From assembly GCA_025358155.1 (NCBI GenBank), contig JANYKR010000127.1, positions 1-35,687 on the forward strand: a DNA stretch of 35,687 nt, written 5' to 3'. Positions 1 through 8,731 of the stretch are shown in pieces (the stretch's first letter is position 1; each line of letters opens with the position of its first letter). The notes beneath the pieces were generated by a model. The model saw only the letters and a program-made list of their open reading frames with translations, had not been told where the DNA came from and made no database searches. The translations under genes and the position numbers were made by a program. Source of the stretch: Betaproteobacteria bacterium (GTDB lineage: Bacteria; Pseudomonadota; Gammaproteobacteria; Burkholderiales; Burkholderiaceae_C).

Positions 1-289
1 CCCCCTTGCGCGCCAGCGCGGGTGGCGTGAAGTAGCCGGCCAGCAAAAAAAACAAGCCCATGAACCATGCCTGGTTGAGGGCGCAAAAAAAGCTCAGCAG
101 GCGTGACGACCAGGCATCGCCGGGCGCCAGCTCCTGGTAGAACCAGCCACCCTGGGCGCCGTAGGTGATGGCCGCGTGGTGGAACACCACCAGCAGGGTG
201 GCGGCGGCACGCAACAAGTCCAGACCGGCATGGCGGTTGACCGCCACGGCAGTGGCGGTGTGGGTGGCAGCGGCCGGGGAACTGGCCAT
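1..289 (-). CDS. Acyltransferase-3 family membrane protein, N-terminal part (runs off window)
   Basis: Only the first 96 residues are present; the gene continues past base 1. The ATG is at 289-287. After a hydrophilic Ala/Thr-rich stretch of about 20 residues comes GLDLLRAAATLLVVFHHA (22-39), which has the Arg-to-His spacing typical of the first membrane helix of acyltransferase-3 (OafA/OpgC-type) proteins. A second helix follows around AWFMGLFFLLAGYFTP (74-89). Family members move acyl groups onto sugars, glucans or lipids at the inner membrane. The substrate cannot be told from this fragment. It lies 61 bp downstream of the Bug receptor gene on the same strand, so read-through from that directon is possible. 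The catalytic family is fairly sure, the role unknown. Confidence 0.7.
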   Translation of the reverse strand, partial: MASSPAAATHTATAVAVNRHAGLDLLRAAATLLVVFHHAAITYGAQGGWFYQELAPGDAWSSRLLSFFCALNQAWFMGLFFLLAGYFTPPALARKG

Positions 290-350
290 GAGGGTCGGGC
301 TTGGCAAGACAGCGAACCCATGGTGCTGGGGCCAGCCCGCCGAGGCGCCC

Positions 351-1358
351 TCAGTCCACCGTTGCGCCCGACTCCCGCACCACCCGGCCCAGCCGCACAG
401 ACTCGGTCCGGATCAGCTGGCCGAACTGCTCGGCAGTGCCGGCGACCACCGGCGTGCCCAGGTCCTCCCACTTCTTGCGGAATGCGGGGTCCTTGAAGAT
501 GGCGTTCAAGGTGGTGTTGAGCTTGGCGATGATCGGCTCGGGCGTGCCCGCACGCACCACGATGCCGTGCCAGGCCGTGGTCTCGAAGCCGGGCAGGCCG
601 GCCTCGGCCATGGTCGGCACGTTGGGCAGCGCCGGGCTGCGCTGGGCCGACGTGACGGCCAGCGGCACCAGCTTGTCGGTCTTGACGAACTGCAGCGAGC
701 TGCCGAGCACGTCGAACATCACCTTGACCTGGCCGCCGACCAGGTCGTTGAGCGCCGGGCCGGCGCCGCGGTACGGGATGTGCGCCAGCTTGACGCCCGC
801 CGCCTTGCCAAACATCTCACCGGCCAGGTGCTGCGGCGTGCCGTTGCCGGCCGAGGCGTAGCTCAGGTCGCCCGGCCGCAACCTGGCCTGGGCGATGAAC
901 TCTTTGACGGTCTTGATGCCGGTCGAGGGATGGACCTCGAACAGCAGTGGAAAAGACGAGATCTGGATCACCGGCGCCAGGTCGGTCAGCGCGCTGAAGT
1001 TCATGCTGCGGTACAGGCTGCCGTTGACCGCCATCGGCCCGCTGGCCGCCAGCAGCAAGGTGTAGCCGTCAGCTGGCGCTTGCTTGGCCACCTCGGCACT
1101 GCCCACATTGCCACCCGCACCGCCCTTGTTCTCGATCACCACGGTCTGGCCAAGCCGGGTTTGCAGCTCGGGCTGCAGCAAGCGCGCCATCAGGTCGGTC
1201 GGGCCACCCGGCGGGTAGGGCACGACAAAGCGGATGACGTGGTTGGGGTAGGCCCCAGGGGTTTGTGCCAGCAGCGGCTGTGGCGTCAAGGCAGCGGCGG
1301 CCGCCAGCAGGGCGCCACAGCGCACCGCGGCCTGGGTGGATTGGAAGAGGCTTTGCAT
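351..1358 (-). CDS. Bug-family (TctC) tripartite tricarboxylate transporter substrate-binding protein
   Basis: 335 residues, the usual size for periplasmic Bug receptors. A Sec signal peptide (about 1-31, hydrophobic Ala/Leu core ending LLAQ) precedes the mature start. The family hallmark PYPPGGPTD (48-55) and the ENKGGAGGNVGS loop (76-87), which contacts carboxylate ligands in solved Bug proteins, are both present. These receptors capture carboxylates, amino acids or related small acids, sometimes feeding a TctAB permease; no TctAB genes are nearby, so it is an orphan receptor, which is common in Burkholderiales. It lies 63 bp after the BKACE gene. That pairing, seen often in these genomes, suggests the ligand is a carboxylate related to the BKACE substrate (inference). 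Confidence 0.93.
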   Translation of the reverse strand: MQSLFQSTQAAVRCGALLAAAAALTPQPLLAQTPGAYPNHVIRFVVPYPPGGPTDLMARLLQPELQTRLGQTVVIENKGGAGGNVGSAEVAKQAPADGYTLLLAASGPMAVNGSLYRSMNFSALTDLAPVIQISSFPLLFEVHPSTGIKTVKEFIAQARLRPGDLSYASAGNGTPQHLAGEMFGKAAGVKLAHIPYRGAGPALNDLVGGQVKVMFDVLGSSLQFVKTDKLVPLAVTSAQRSPALPNVPTMAEAGLPGFETTAWHGIVVRAGTPEPIIAKLNTTLNAIFKDPAFRKKWEDLGTPVVAGTAEQFGQLIRTESVRLGRVVRESGATVD

Positions 1359-1421
1359 CGGGTGTCCGGGATGGGAGGGCTCAAAGGGGGCGGGATTGCG
1401 CCGGCACAGGTACCTCGGCGC

Positions 1422-2234
1422 TCAGCCCGCGAAGCGCTGGCGGATATCGGCCGCGCTGGCCAGAGGCCGGCCCAGGCACCGGGCGATGTCGGCAGATTGG
1501 GCCACCAGCGCGGCGTTGCCGGGTGCGATGCTGCCATCCTTGGTCAGCAGGTTGTTTTCGAAGCCGACCCGGACATGGCCGCCCAACGCCGCAGCGGCCA
1601 TCGCGCAGGCGTGCTCGGCGGCGCCAAAGGCACACATCGCCCAGGGCTCGGGGCCGCTGTGGGCGGCCACAAATGGCAGCAGGTCCAGCGGGCTCGACAC
1701 CTGCCCCACGCTGTAGCGGCCCAGCACAAACAGCAAGAACCAGGGCGCGTCGGGCACCGTGCCGTCGGCGCGCAGGGCCTGCCAGCGCGCCAGGTCGGCG
1801 CTGTCGTAGAGGATGACCTGGGTCATGACGCGCTCCCGCGCCAGCCAGCCGAAGAAGTCGGCCAGGCCCGTCGCGCCGATCTCGGGCTGATCGAGCTCAC
1901 GCAGGGCCACTGACACCGCCTCGGGCCGCAGCGCCCGCACCATCGCGATCTGCGCCGGCGCGCCATAGACCTTGGCGGCCTCGCTGGTGACCTGCAGCAC
2001 CAAGGCCGGGCCCACGGCCGAGTGCACCACCCGCAAGGCCTCGCGGTAGCCTGCCACGTCCAGGCTGTGGCGGCCGTGGGCGTCGCGGATGTGCAAGTGC
2101 AGCATCGCGGCGCCTGCGTCCAGGCATGTCTTGGCATCTCGGGCCAGTTGCGCAGCGGTCACGGGCACCGCCGGGTGGTCGCTGGCCTGTTTGTAGGCGC
2201 CGTTGGGCGCGACGGTGAGGATGAGGGGCGTCAT
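1422..2234 (-). CDS. Beta-keto acid cleavage enzyme (BKACE, DUF849)
   Basis: 270 residues. BKACE enzymes use a Zn-dependent retro-Claisen/Claisen reaction between a beta-keto acid and acetyl-CoA, giving acetoacetate and a new acyl-CoA; the founding member is Kce of lysine fermentation. Visible hallmarks are TVAPNGA at 7-13, the metal-binding HLHIRD (H46, H48), and the later metal Glu in VGFENNL (E226), all in the expected order on a TIM-barrel pattern. Substrate specificity varies widely in the family and cannot be read here. The ATG lies only 2 bp past the stop codon of the RND pump gene, so the two are almost certainly cotranscribed and probably translationally coupled. That link to an efflux pump is unusual. 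Confidence 0.9.
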   Translation of the reverse strand: MTPLILTVAPNGAYKQASDHPAVPVTAAQLARDAKTCLDAGAAMLHLHIRDAHGRHSLDVAGYREALRVVHSAVGPALVLQVTSEAAKVYGAPAQIAMVRALRPEAVSVALRELDQPEIGATGLADFFGWLARERVMTQVILYDSADLARWQALRADGTVPDAPWFLLFVLGRYSVGQVSSPLDLLPFVAAHSGPEPWAMCAFGAAEHACAMAAAALGGHVRVGFENNLLTKDGSIAPGNAALVAQSADIARCLGRPLASAADIRQRFAG

Positions 2235-2236
2235 GG

Positions 2237-5200
2237 TCAGCTTGTTGTCGTTGTTGCAGCGCTTGCCGCCACGCTGGCCTCGGGTGTCAGCACCGGGCCC
2301 TCGCCCGAGAAGCGGTCCAGCGCCAGGTAGATCACCGGCGTGATGTAGAGCGTGATGGCCTGCGAGAACAGCAACCCGCCCACCACCGCCACGCCCAGCG
2401 GCTGGCGCAACTCGGCGCCGGCGCCCAGGCCCAGCGCAATCGGCAGCGCACCCATCAGCGCAGCCAGCGTGGTCATCATGATCGGCCGAAAGCGCAGCAC
2501 GCAGGCCTCACGGATCGCCTGCTGCGGGGTCATGCCGCTGTGGCGCTGCGCGTCCAGCGCAAAGTCGATCATCATGATCGCGTTTTTCTTGACGATGCCG
2601 ATCAGCAGCAGGATGCCGATGGTGGCGATCAGCGTCAGGTCCATGTCGAACAGTTTGAGCGTCAACAGCGCGCCCACCGCCGCCGACGGCAGGCCGGCCA
2701 GGATCGTGATCGGGTGGATGTAGCTCTCGTACAGCACGCCCAGCAGCACGTAGATCACCAGCAAGGCGCCGACGATCAGCACCACCTGGCTGCCTTGCGA
2801 GTTCTTGAACACGGCCGCATCGCCGCCGTAGGCGGTGATGACCGAGTCGGGCAGGCGGATCTCTTGCCGCACCGCATCGATGCGGTTGGTGGCGTCGCCC
2901 AGCGCCGCACCGGGCGCCAGGTTGAACGACACCGTGACCGCCTGCAACTGGCCCACATGGTTGATCGAGGTCGGCCCGACCGTGCGGCGGACGGTGGCAA
3001 AGCTTGACATCGGCACCAGCGCGCCGGTGCTGGCGCGCACGTAGACGCCGCCCAGCGCGCTCTCGTCGGCCTTGGCAGCGGGGGCCACCTCCATGATCAC
3101 CTGGTAGCTGTCGACAGTGGTGAAGATGGTGCTGACCTGGCGCTCGCCAAAGGCCGAAAACAAGCCGGAGCGGATTGCGTCGATCGACACGCCGAGTGCA
3201 TTGGCGCGCACCCGGTCGATCTCCAGGCTGGCCTGCAAGCCGCGCAGCTGCGAATCGCTGGTGACATCGCGGAACAGCGGGTCGGCACGCAGCTTTTCTT
3301 GCAGCTTGACGGCCCAGTCGTTCAACTCACCGGCCTGCACGCTTTGCAGGATGTACTGGTACTGCGCCTTGCTGGGCCGGCCGCCGAGTTGCAGGTTCTG
3401 CGTCGGCCGGATGAACACGCTGATGCCGGCCACGCTGCGCAGCCGCTGGCGCAGTCCTTCGATCACCACCTTCATGGGCGGCCGCTCAGCACGCGGATTC
3501 AGGTTGATGAACAGGCGGCCGGTGTTTTGCGAGCCCTGACCGCCGTTGAACGAGCTGACGGTGGCCACGGCCGGGTCTTCGCGGATCAGCGCCGCCACCT
3601 GCTGCTGCAGCCGCAGCATCTCCTCGAACGACACGTCTTCGGCACCCTCGGTGCTGACGTTGATCTGGCCAATGTCCTCCTGCGGGAAAAACCCCTTCGG
3701 GATGTCGTTGAACAGCCAGGCGGTGGCCACCAGCGTGAGAGCGGCCAGCGCCAGCACCGACTTGCGCCAGCGCAGCGCGCCGTCCAGCGTGCGGCTGTAG
3801 CCGCGCAGCATCGCGTCGAATGCACGCTCAAAGCCCCGCACCATGATTCCGGGCGGCTTTTTGTGCGCCTCGTCCGACAGAAAACGGCTGGCCAGCATCG
3901 GCACCAAGGTCAAGGACACAAAGGCCGAGGCCACCACCGCCAGCCCGACGATCACCGCAAACTCATGGAACAGCAGGCCGATCACGCCCGGCATGAAAAA
4001 GATCGGGATGAACACCGCCACCAGCGAGATCGAGATCGACAGGATCGTGAAACCGACCTCCCTTGAGCCGCGCAGCGCGGCCTGGAACGGCGGCTCGCCG
4101 GCCTCGACGTGACGCATGATGTTCTCGAGCATCACGATCGCATCGTCCACCACCAGGCCCACGGCCAGCGTCAGGCCCAGCAGCGAGATGTTGTCGATGG
4201 TGTAGCCAAAGGCCCAGAGCATCGCCAGCGCGCCCAGCAGCGAGACCGGTAGCGACAGCGTCGGGATCACGGTGGCCACAAAGCGCCGCAGAAACAAGAA
4301 GATCACCAGCACCACCAGCACGATCGTGCCCAGCATCGTCAGCGTGACATCGTGCAGCGCGTCGCGGATCGACACCGACCGGTCGTTGACCACGTTGATG
4401 CGAACCGACTGGGGCAGTTGCTCCCGGAAGGCAGGCAGCTTGGCCTTGATCGCATCGACCACCGCCACCGTGTTGGCGTCGGGCTGGCGCTGGATGGCCA
4501 CGGTGATCGAGGTCTCGCCGTTGAAGCTGGCCGAGCTCTTGAGCGTCTCGTAGCTGTCCTCGACCTGCGCCACCTCGCGCAGCCGCACCGGGTTGCCACC
4601 GCGCACGCTGACGATCAGTTCGGCAAACTCGGCGGCATTGCGCAGTTGCTGGTTGGCCTGCAAGGTCAGGATCTGGCGTGGGCCCTCCAGCGTGCCCACC
4701 GGCGAGTTGGAGTTGGCGGCCGTCAAGGCCTGGCGCAATTCGTCGAGGCTGAGGTTGCGGGCGGCCAGCGCGCTGGGGTCGACCCGCACCCGCACCGCAA
4801 ACCGCTTGGCACCGAAGATGTTGACCTGGGCCACGCCGTTGAGCGTGGACAAGGTGGGCGAGATCAGGTGCTCGGCAAAGTCCTGCAGGTCGGCCAGGTT
4901 CATCGACGGCGAGGTCAGCGCCAGAAACAGGATGGGCGCGTCGGCCGGGTTGACCTTGCGGTAGCTGGGCGGCGCGGTCATCTCCAGCGGCAGCGTGCGC
5001 TGGGCCCGCAGCAGCGCGGCCTGCACGTCCACCGCAGCCAGGTCGATGTTGCGCGCCTCGTCAAACTCGAGCGTGACGTTGGTGCTGCCCAGGGTGTTGG
5101 TCGAGCTGATGACGTTCAGCCCGGGGATGGTCTGGAACTGCTTTTCGAGCTGCAGCGCCACCGCAGTGGCCATGGTCTCGGGGCTGGCCCCGGGCAGGTT

Positions 5201-5347
5201 GGCAAAGACGTTGATGACCGGCGTGTTGTAGCTTGGCAGCGCCGCCACCGGGATGCTGCGCAAACCGATGACCCCAGCGGCGATGATCGCCAGGTTGAGC
5301 AACACCGTCATCACCGGACGGCGGATGAACAGCTCGGACAGGTTCAT
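2237..5347 (-). CDS. RND efflux pump inner-membrane transporter (HAE-1/AcrB-MdtC type)
   Basis: 1036 residues, a full-length AcrB-type pump. It starts MNLSELFIRRPVMTVLLN, the standard cytoplasmic N-terminus plus TM1. Two large periplasmic loops and twelve membrane segments follow the family pattern. The proton-relay aspartates are in GLVVDDAIVMLEN (D401, D402), and the partner lysine lies in LIGIVKKNAIMMIDFA near residue 935. The pump should export hydrophobic or amphiphilic compounds by proton antiport through an adaptor and an outer-membrane factor. The adaptor gene is immediately upstream and overlaps by 4 bp (ATGA). No outer-membrane TolC-like gene is in the window. The BKACE gene follows after 2 bp, hinting that an acid-metabolism substrate may be among the exported compounds (inference). 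Confidence 0.95.
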   Translation of the reverse strand: MNLSELFIRRPVMTVLLNLAIIAAGVIGLRSIPVAALPSYNTPVINVFANLPGASPETMATAVALQLEKQFQTIPGLNVISSTNTLGSTNVTLEFDEARNIDLAAVDVQAALLRAQRTLPLEMTAPPSYRKVNPADAPILFLALTSPSMNLADLQDFAEHLISPTLSTLNGVAQVNIFGAKRFAVRVRVDPSALAARNLSLDELRQALTAANSNSPVGTLEGPRQILTLQANQQLRNAAEFAELIVSVRGGNPVRLREVAQVEDSYETLKSSASFNGETSITVAIQRQPDANTVAVVDAIKAKLPAFREQLPQSVRINVVNDRSVSIRDALHDVTLTMLGTIVLVVLVIFLFLRRFVATVIPTLSLPVSLLGALAMLWAFGYTIDNISLLGLTLAVGLVVDDAIVMLENIMRHVEAGEPPFQAALRGSREVGFTILSISISLVAVFIPIFFMPGVIGLLFHEFAVIVGLAVVASAFVSLTLVPMLASRFLSDEAHKKPPGIMVRGFERAFDAMLRGYSRTLDGALRWRKSVLALAALTLVATAWLFNDIPKGFFPQEDIGQINVSTEGAEDVSFEEMLRLQQQVAALIREDPAVATVSSFNGGQGSQNTGRLFINLNPRAERPPMKVVIEGLRQRLRSVAGISVFIRPTQNLQLGGRPSKAQYQYILQSVQAGELNDWAVKLQEKLRADPLFRDVTSDSQLRGLQASLEIDRVRANALGVSIDAIRSGLFSAFGERQVSTIFTTVDSYQVIMEVAPAAKADESALGGVYVRASTGALVPMSSFATVRRTVGPTSINHVGQLQAVTVSFNLAPGAALGDATNRIDAVRQEIRLPDSVITAYGGDAAVFKNSQGSQVVLIVGALLVIYVLLGVLYESYIHPITILAGLPSAAVGALLTLKLFDMDLTLIATIGILLLIGIVKKNAIMMIDFALDAQRHSGMTPQQAIREACVLRFRPIMMTTLAALMGALPIALGLGAGAELRQPLGVAVVGGLLFSQAITLYITPVIYLALDRFSGEGPVLTPEASVAASAATTTTS

Positions 5348-6693
5348 GGTGCGCGCACTCCGGCGCTGGCGGTGGCGGCGGCAGGGCCTGCCGAGCCGGG
5401 CGCCGCGCCGCTGGCCGCGCCCGCTGCGCGGCGCGTGCCTGAGCCACCCGGTGCAACGCCCCCGGGCTCGGCCGCGCGCTCGATCAGCGGGGTGCCCGGC
5501 CGCACGTTCTGCCGGCCATCCAGCACCACCCGTTCACCGGCCTTGAGGCCCGACACCACCGCCTCGGTGCCGGCCGCAGCCAATACCTTGACCGGCCGGA
5601 TTGCCGCCACATTGCCAGGTCCGGACACAAACACCGCCGTGCCGCGAGCGTTTTGCACGATGGCAGCCTGCGGCACGACGATGGCGTCGGGCAGCTTCTG
5701 CAGCGCCATCTTGACGGTGACAAAGGCGCCCGGCCACAGCGCCTGGTCGGGGTTGGCAAACACCGCCTTGACCTTGACCGTGCCGGAGGTGGCATCCACC
5801 GCGCTGTCTACAAAACTCAGCTTGCCCTTGCGCAGACCGGGCGAGCCGGCGCCGCCAGCGCCGGCGGCCGGGCTGTCGGGCAGCAGTGCCGTGACCTCAC
5901 CGCTGCCCGAGCTCAGCGCCTTCAGCGCGTCCGGCAGGTTGCGCTGGGGCAGGTTGAAGGCCACCGCCACCGGATCGATCTGGGTGATGTTGAGCATCGC
6001 TGCGCCGGAGGGTGCCACGCTGCTGCCCACAAACACCGCAATCGGCCCGACCCGGCCGGCGCTGGGTGCGGTGATGCGCGAGTAGCTGAGCTGGGCCTTG
6101 ACCGCATCGATCGCGGCGCGGTCGGCGGCCACCACGGCCTGCTGGCCGTCGACGTTGGCCAGCGAGGTGTCGACCGCACCTTGCGAGATGAAGTTCTGGC
6201 GCAGCAAATCCTGGCTGCGCGCCAGTTGGCGTTTGGCGTCAGCCAGCGAGGCTTCGTCTTTTTGCAGCTGGGCCTCGGCCTTTTTCAGGTTGGCCTGGTC
6301 GACCCGCGCATCCAGCGTGAACAGCGCTTGGCCGCGCTGTACAAACTGACCCTCCTTGACATGCACCGCCAGCACCTGGGCGCTGACCTGGGGTTTGACG
6401 TCAACGCTGCTGAGCGCTGTCACGGTGCCGCTGGCGTCCAGCGTGAGCGTGAAATCGCGCGCCGCAGCACGCACCAGCGTCACGCTGACCGGCGGGGCTG
6501 AGGCGGCACCGGCCGGTGCCGATGCGCCGCCGACCGCGCCGGAGGCTGCAGAGGGCCCGGCCGCGCCAGCCGCCGGCACCGGTGCGGCATCGCGCGGGCT
6601 GCAGGCCGACAGCACGCCGCACAGCAGCATCAGGTTGAGGCCGTGGCGCAAGCGCCGGGCCGGCGTCAAGAAGGTGAACAGGGGCCGTGTCAA
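5344..6693 (-). CDS. RND efflux periplasmic adaptor (membrane fusion protein), lipoprotein
   Basis: 449 residues. The start is a TTG at 6693-6691, preceded by GGAG about 6 nt upstream; an internal ATG at residue 22 is the alternative. A lipobox ends LSAC at C31, so the mature protein should be anchored in the inner-membrane outer leaflet like AcrA. An Ala/Pro/Gly-rich linker (about 35-68) leads to the lipoyl half-motif DVKPQVSAQVLAVHVKEGQ, an alpha-helical hairpin (NLKKAEAQLQKDEASL region) and the beta-barrel domain. The C-terminus is again Ala/Gly-rich. It joins the pump encoded next (4-bp overlap) to an outer-membrane channel. The marR gene ends 22 bp upstream. Confidence 0.93.
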   Translation of the reverse strand: MTRPLFTFLTPARRLRHGLNLMLLCGVLSACSPRDAAPVPAAGAAGPSAASGAVGGASAPAGAASAPPVSVTLVRAAARDFTLTLDASGTVTALSSVDVKPQVSAQVLAVHVKEGQFVQRGQALFTLDARVDQANLKKAEAQLQKDEASLADAKRQLARSQDLLRQNFISQGAVDTSLANVDGQQAVVAADRAAIDAVKAQLSYSRITAPSAGRVGPIAVFVGSSVAPSGAAMLNITQIDPVAVAFNLPQRNLPDALKALSSGSGEVTALLPDSPAAGAGGAGSPGLRKGKLSFVDSAVDATSGTVKVKAVFANPDQALWPGAFVTVKMALQKLPDAIVVPQAAIVQNARGTAVFVSGPGNVAAIRPVKVLAAAGTEAVVSGLKAGERVVLDGRQNVRPGTPLIERAAEPGGVAPGGSGTRRAAGAASGAAPGSAGPAAATASAGVRAP

Positions 6694-6715
6694 TGCGGTC
6701 TCCAGGCAAAGCAGG

Positions 6716-7279
6716 TCAGAGGGATTCGATCCGGGGGAAGGCCAGCGCCAGCACCGCTAGGCCGTCCACCAGCGCGGTCAGCTGCACCGGCGTGCAGGCT
6801 TGCAACGAGCCCGCCAGGTCGGCCTGGGTCTGCAGGCGCATGCGGTCGAGCACGGCCTTGCCGCTGGCGCACAGCTGCAACTCGGTGCGGCGGCGGTCGG
6901 TGGTGCTGCCCTGCGACTGCAGGTAGCCGGCGCGCACCAGCCGGTCGGCCATGGCCGAGGCGGTGGCCAGGGTGACGCCCAGGAATCCGGCCAGCGCGCT
7001 GACCGAACTGCCCGGATGGTGGTCAATAAAGTTCAGCCCGCGAAACTGCGGCACCGTCAGCGGGCCGTCGAGCTGCGCGCGCATCACCTGCCGCATCGCA
7101 TCCATCACGCCGGGCAGCACCGCCATCACCCGGGCTGCGGCCGACACGGCGTCGGGGGCGGACCGCCCGGCCTGTGCGGCGGGTAGGGCGGCATCGGCTG
7201 CGGTCTGGGCAGCACTGGCCACGGGTACCTCGGCGGCCTTGCGGCGGAGGCTGGTCACGGGGGTTGGCTGTGCGGTCAT
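6716..7279 (-). CDS. MarR-family transcriptional regulator
   Basis: 187 residues with about 40 extra Ala-rich N-terminal residues before the MarR core. The winged-helix region includes PQFRGLNFIDHHPGSSVSALAGFLGVTLATASAMADRLVRAGYL (recognition helix), then the wing with the DRR signature (STTDRRRTELQL). MarR proteins bind small aromatic or acidic ligands and release DNA. It is the first gene of the directon and lies 22 bp before the adaptor, so it most likely represses the efflux genes and itself, and by extension the BKACE and Bug genes. A weak dyad at 7318-7334 upstream is a possible operator. Confidence 0.9.
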   Translation of the reverse strand: MTAQPTPVTSLRRKAAEVPVASAAQTAADAALPAAQAGRSAPDAVSAAARVMAVLPGVMDAMRQVMRAQLDGPLTVPQFRGLNFIDHHPGSSVSALAGFLGVTLATASAMADRLVRAGYLQSQGSTTDRRRTELQLCASGKAVLDRMRLQTQADLAGSLQACTPVQLTALVDGLAVLALAFPRIESL

Positions 7280-7317
7280 GGCCGGCGGGCTGGCAGGTGG
7301 CGGCGGGAGGAGCAGAA

Positions 7318-7334
7318 TTACTTCGTGTGGCTAA
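7318..7334. promoter_or_regulatory. Possible MarR operator upstream of the efflux directon
   Basis: An imperfect dyad, TTACTTC-GTG-TGGCTAA, sits about 40 bp before the marR start codon in an otherwise GC-rich gap. It is one of few A/T-richer spots there. TTA...TAA ends are common in MarR boxes, but the inner bases match poorly. The assignment rests mainly on position. Confidence 0.25.
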
Positions 7335-7402
7335 CCATCACCATACCAAAGCAGCGCCCCAGCGGCCACCGGCCTTTCCCTCGTTTGCACAGCAACGCAA
7401 TG

Positions 7403-7430
7403 GCTTTGCACAGCTTTGCAGGGCTTTGCG
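7403..7430. repeat. Three helically phased GCTTTGC(A/G) direct repeats
   Basis: GCTTTGCA, GCTTTGCA and GCTTTGCG start at 7403, 7413 and 7423, exactly 10 bp apart. A partial copy (GTTTGCA) is at 7383. They lie in the 194-bp gap between the marR start and the end of the J-domain protein gene. One-turn spacing places the motifs on one face of the helix, as in some cooperative binding sites. A chance low-complexity run cannot be excluded. Confidence 0.4.
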
Positions 7431-7473
7431 CGATGCGCGGGCGGTTGCCGGCCGCACGGGTCGGCCGCAAGCG

Positions 7474-8589
7474 CTAGGCGGCGGCGAACTGTCGACCGTG
7501 CTGCCAATCCCTCAGGCTGTGCTGCCATTGGCTGAGCCGGTCAGCCGCCGCACTGCCTTCGGGGCCCATGCCGGTGGCCATCAGTTGGTCGAACAAGATC
7601 TCCTGATCGACCGACAGGCGCTCCGGAAAGCAGGGTTCGATCTGCACCAGCAGGTCACCGCGTGGCCCGCGCCGCGTGGCAGGGAAGCCCTGGCCGGGCA
7701 GCCGGTAGTCGCGCTGCGCGCGGTCCAGCACCAACGTGCACGGGCCGGACAAGGTGGGCACCACCACCGGCCGGTTGGCGAGCCAGGCAAAGCCGTTCAC
7801 CGGCATGCTGCAACGCACGCTGCCCGGGTCGTCGTCGGCCAGCGCGAAGAGGGGGTGCGGCTGCAGTTGCACCCGTATCAGCAAGTCACCCGGGCTTTGG
7901 TCCGGCCGCATCCGGCGAGCATCGACCTGCAACTGGTCGCCGTCGCGCACACCGGGCGGCAGCCGCACGGTGACGCGGTAGCCGGGCGTGCTGCGCTGGC
8001 CTGCGCCGTCGCACGCGGTGCAAGGCAGGGGTGCCAGGCCACTGCCGGCGCAGCCCGCGCAGGTGGTCGCGCTGGCGCCGAACAAGCCGTACCAGCCTCG
8101 TGGGCGCTGGCTGCCGGTGCCCGCGCAGGCCGGGCAGGCACTGGTGCCGGGCTGCCAGCCGGCACCGGCGCAGCGGGCACAAACGGTGGTGCTGGCTTTG
8201 CCGCGCAACACTTTGGTGCAGCCGAGCGCGGCTTCTTCGAGCGTCAGCTTGAGCTTGCGGCTGACCGTGCGGCCGCGCCGGTGCGGCGCAGCGGCCTCGT
8301 CGGTACGGGACGCGCCGGCGGCGGGAGCGGGCTGGGCAGGTCTGGCCTGGGTTGGCGGCGGGGCGGGCGGTGCCGGGACTGGCACAGCGCCGTCCGAGGC
8401 GACCGGAAAGCCCGCCTGGCGCAGCGCCTCGAACGCCAGGTTGATGCGTTGCATGCGCACCAGCGCACCGGCCTGGTCGTTGCGGTCCGGGTGCCACAGC
8501 GACACCAGCCGGCGCCACGCGGCCTTGACCTCGCGCTCGGTCGCGCCCGGGGCCAAGCCCAGTTCGGCGTATGCGGTGTCGGTGCCCAA
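7474..8589 (-). CDS. Type I J-domain (DnaJ-like) co-chaperone without G/F linker
   Basis: With a TTG start at 8589-8587 (GAGG 7 nt upstream) the protein has 371 residues. An ATG at 8871 would overlap the DUF429 gene by about 140 bp and add a basic, non-conserved leader, so I reject it. A J-domain with HPD at 33-35 occupies about 5-60. A Pro/Ala-rich linker (65-100) replaces the usual Gly/Phe-rich region. Four CxxCxGxG zinc motifs follow (137-144, 152-159, 177-184, 190-197), then DnaJ-type C-terminal substrate domains. It should stimulate an Hsp70 ATPase and bind clients. No dnaK or grpE is nearby, so this is an accessory J-protein. The start codon is the least certain part. Confidence 0.85.
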   Translation of the reverse strand: MGTDTAYAELGLAPGATEREVKAAWRRLVSLWHPDRNDQAGALVRMQRINLAFEALRQAGFPVASDGAVPVPAPPAPPPTQARPAQPAPAAGASRTDEAAAPHRRGRTVSRKLKLTLEEAALGCTKVLRGKASTTVCARCAGAGWQPGTSACPACAGTGSQRPRGWYGLFGASATTCAGCAGSGLAPLPCTACDGAGQRSTPGYRVTVRLPPGVRDGDQLQVDARRMRPDQSPGDLLIRVQLQPHPLFALADDDPGSVRCSMPVNGFAWLANRPVVVPTLSGPCTLVLDRAQRDYRLPGQGFPATRRGPRGDLLVQIEPCFPERLSVDQEILFDQLMATGMGPEGSAAADRLSQWQHSLRDWQHGRQFAAA

Positions 8590-8648
8590 TCCTTGTCCTC
8601 GATCTGGTCGCCGAACCGGCGCTGCACCCGGCAATTTGCCCAGCAGTC

Positions 8649-8715
8649 TCTGTCGACGCTGGGGGATGGTAGCCGACAGACGGGGCTCAAACCCCAATTT
8701 TGCTGCGACGCAGCA
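8649..8715. repeat. Cluster of dyads in the leader of the J-protein gene
   Basis: The 142-bp gap between the DUF429 stop and the J-protein start holds three inverted repeats: TCTGTCG/CGACAGA at 8649-8655 and 8674-8680, GGGG/CCCC at 8682-8685 and 8692-8695, and the 15-bp near-perfect palindrome TGCTGCGACGCAGCA at 8701-8715. None is followed by a T-run in the minus direction, so they are not simple terminators. In the minus-strand mRNA they could form a structured leader. Confidence 0.45.
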
Positions 8716-8731
8716 TTGCCGGCGCAGCGCC

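Noticed and set aside
165-1913. A long open frame on the plus strand opposite the Bug and BKACE genes
   Set aside because: It is a GC-driven antisense frame. The minus-strand proteins have clear family motifs, while this one is low-complexity and matches nothing I know. The same applies to other long antisense frames across the window.
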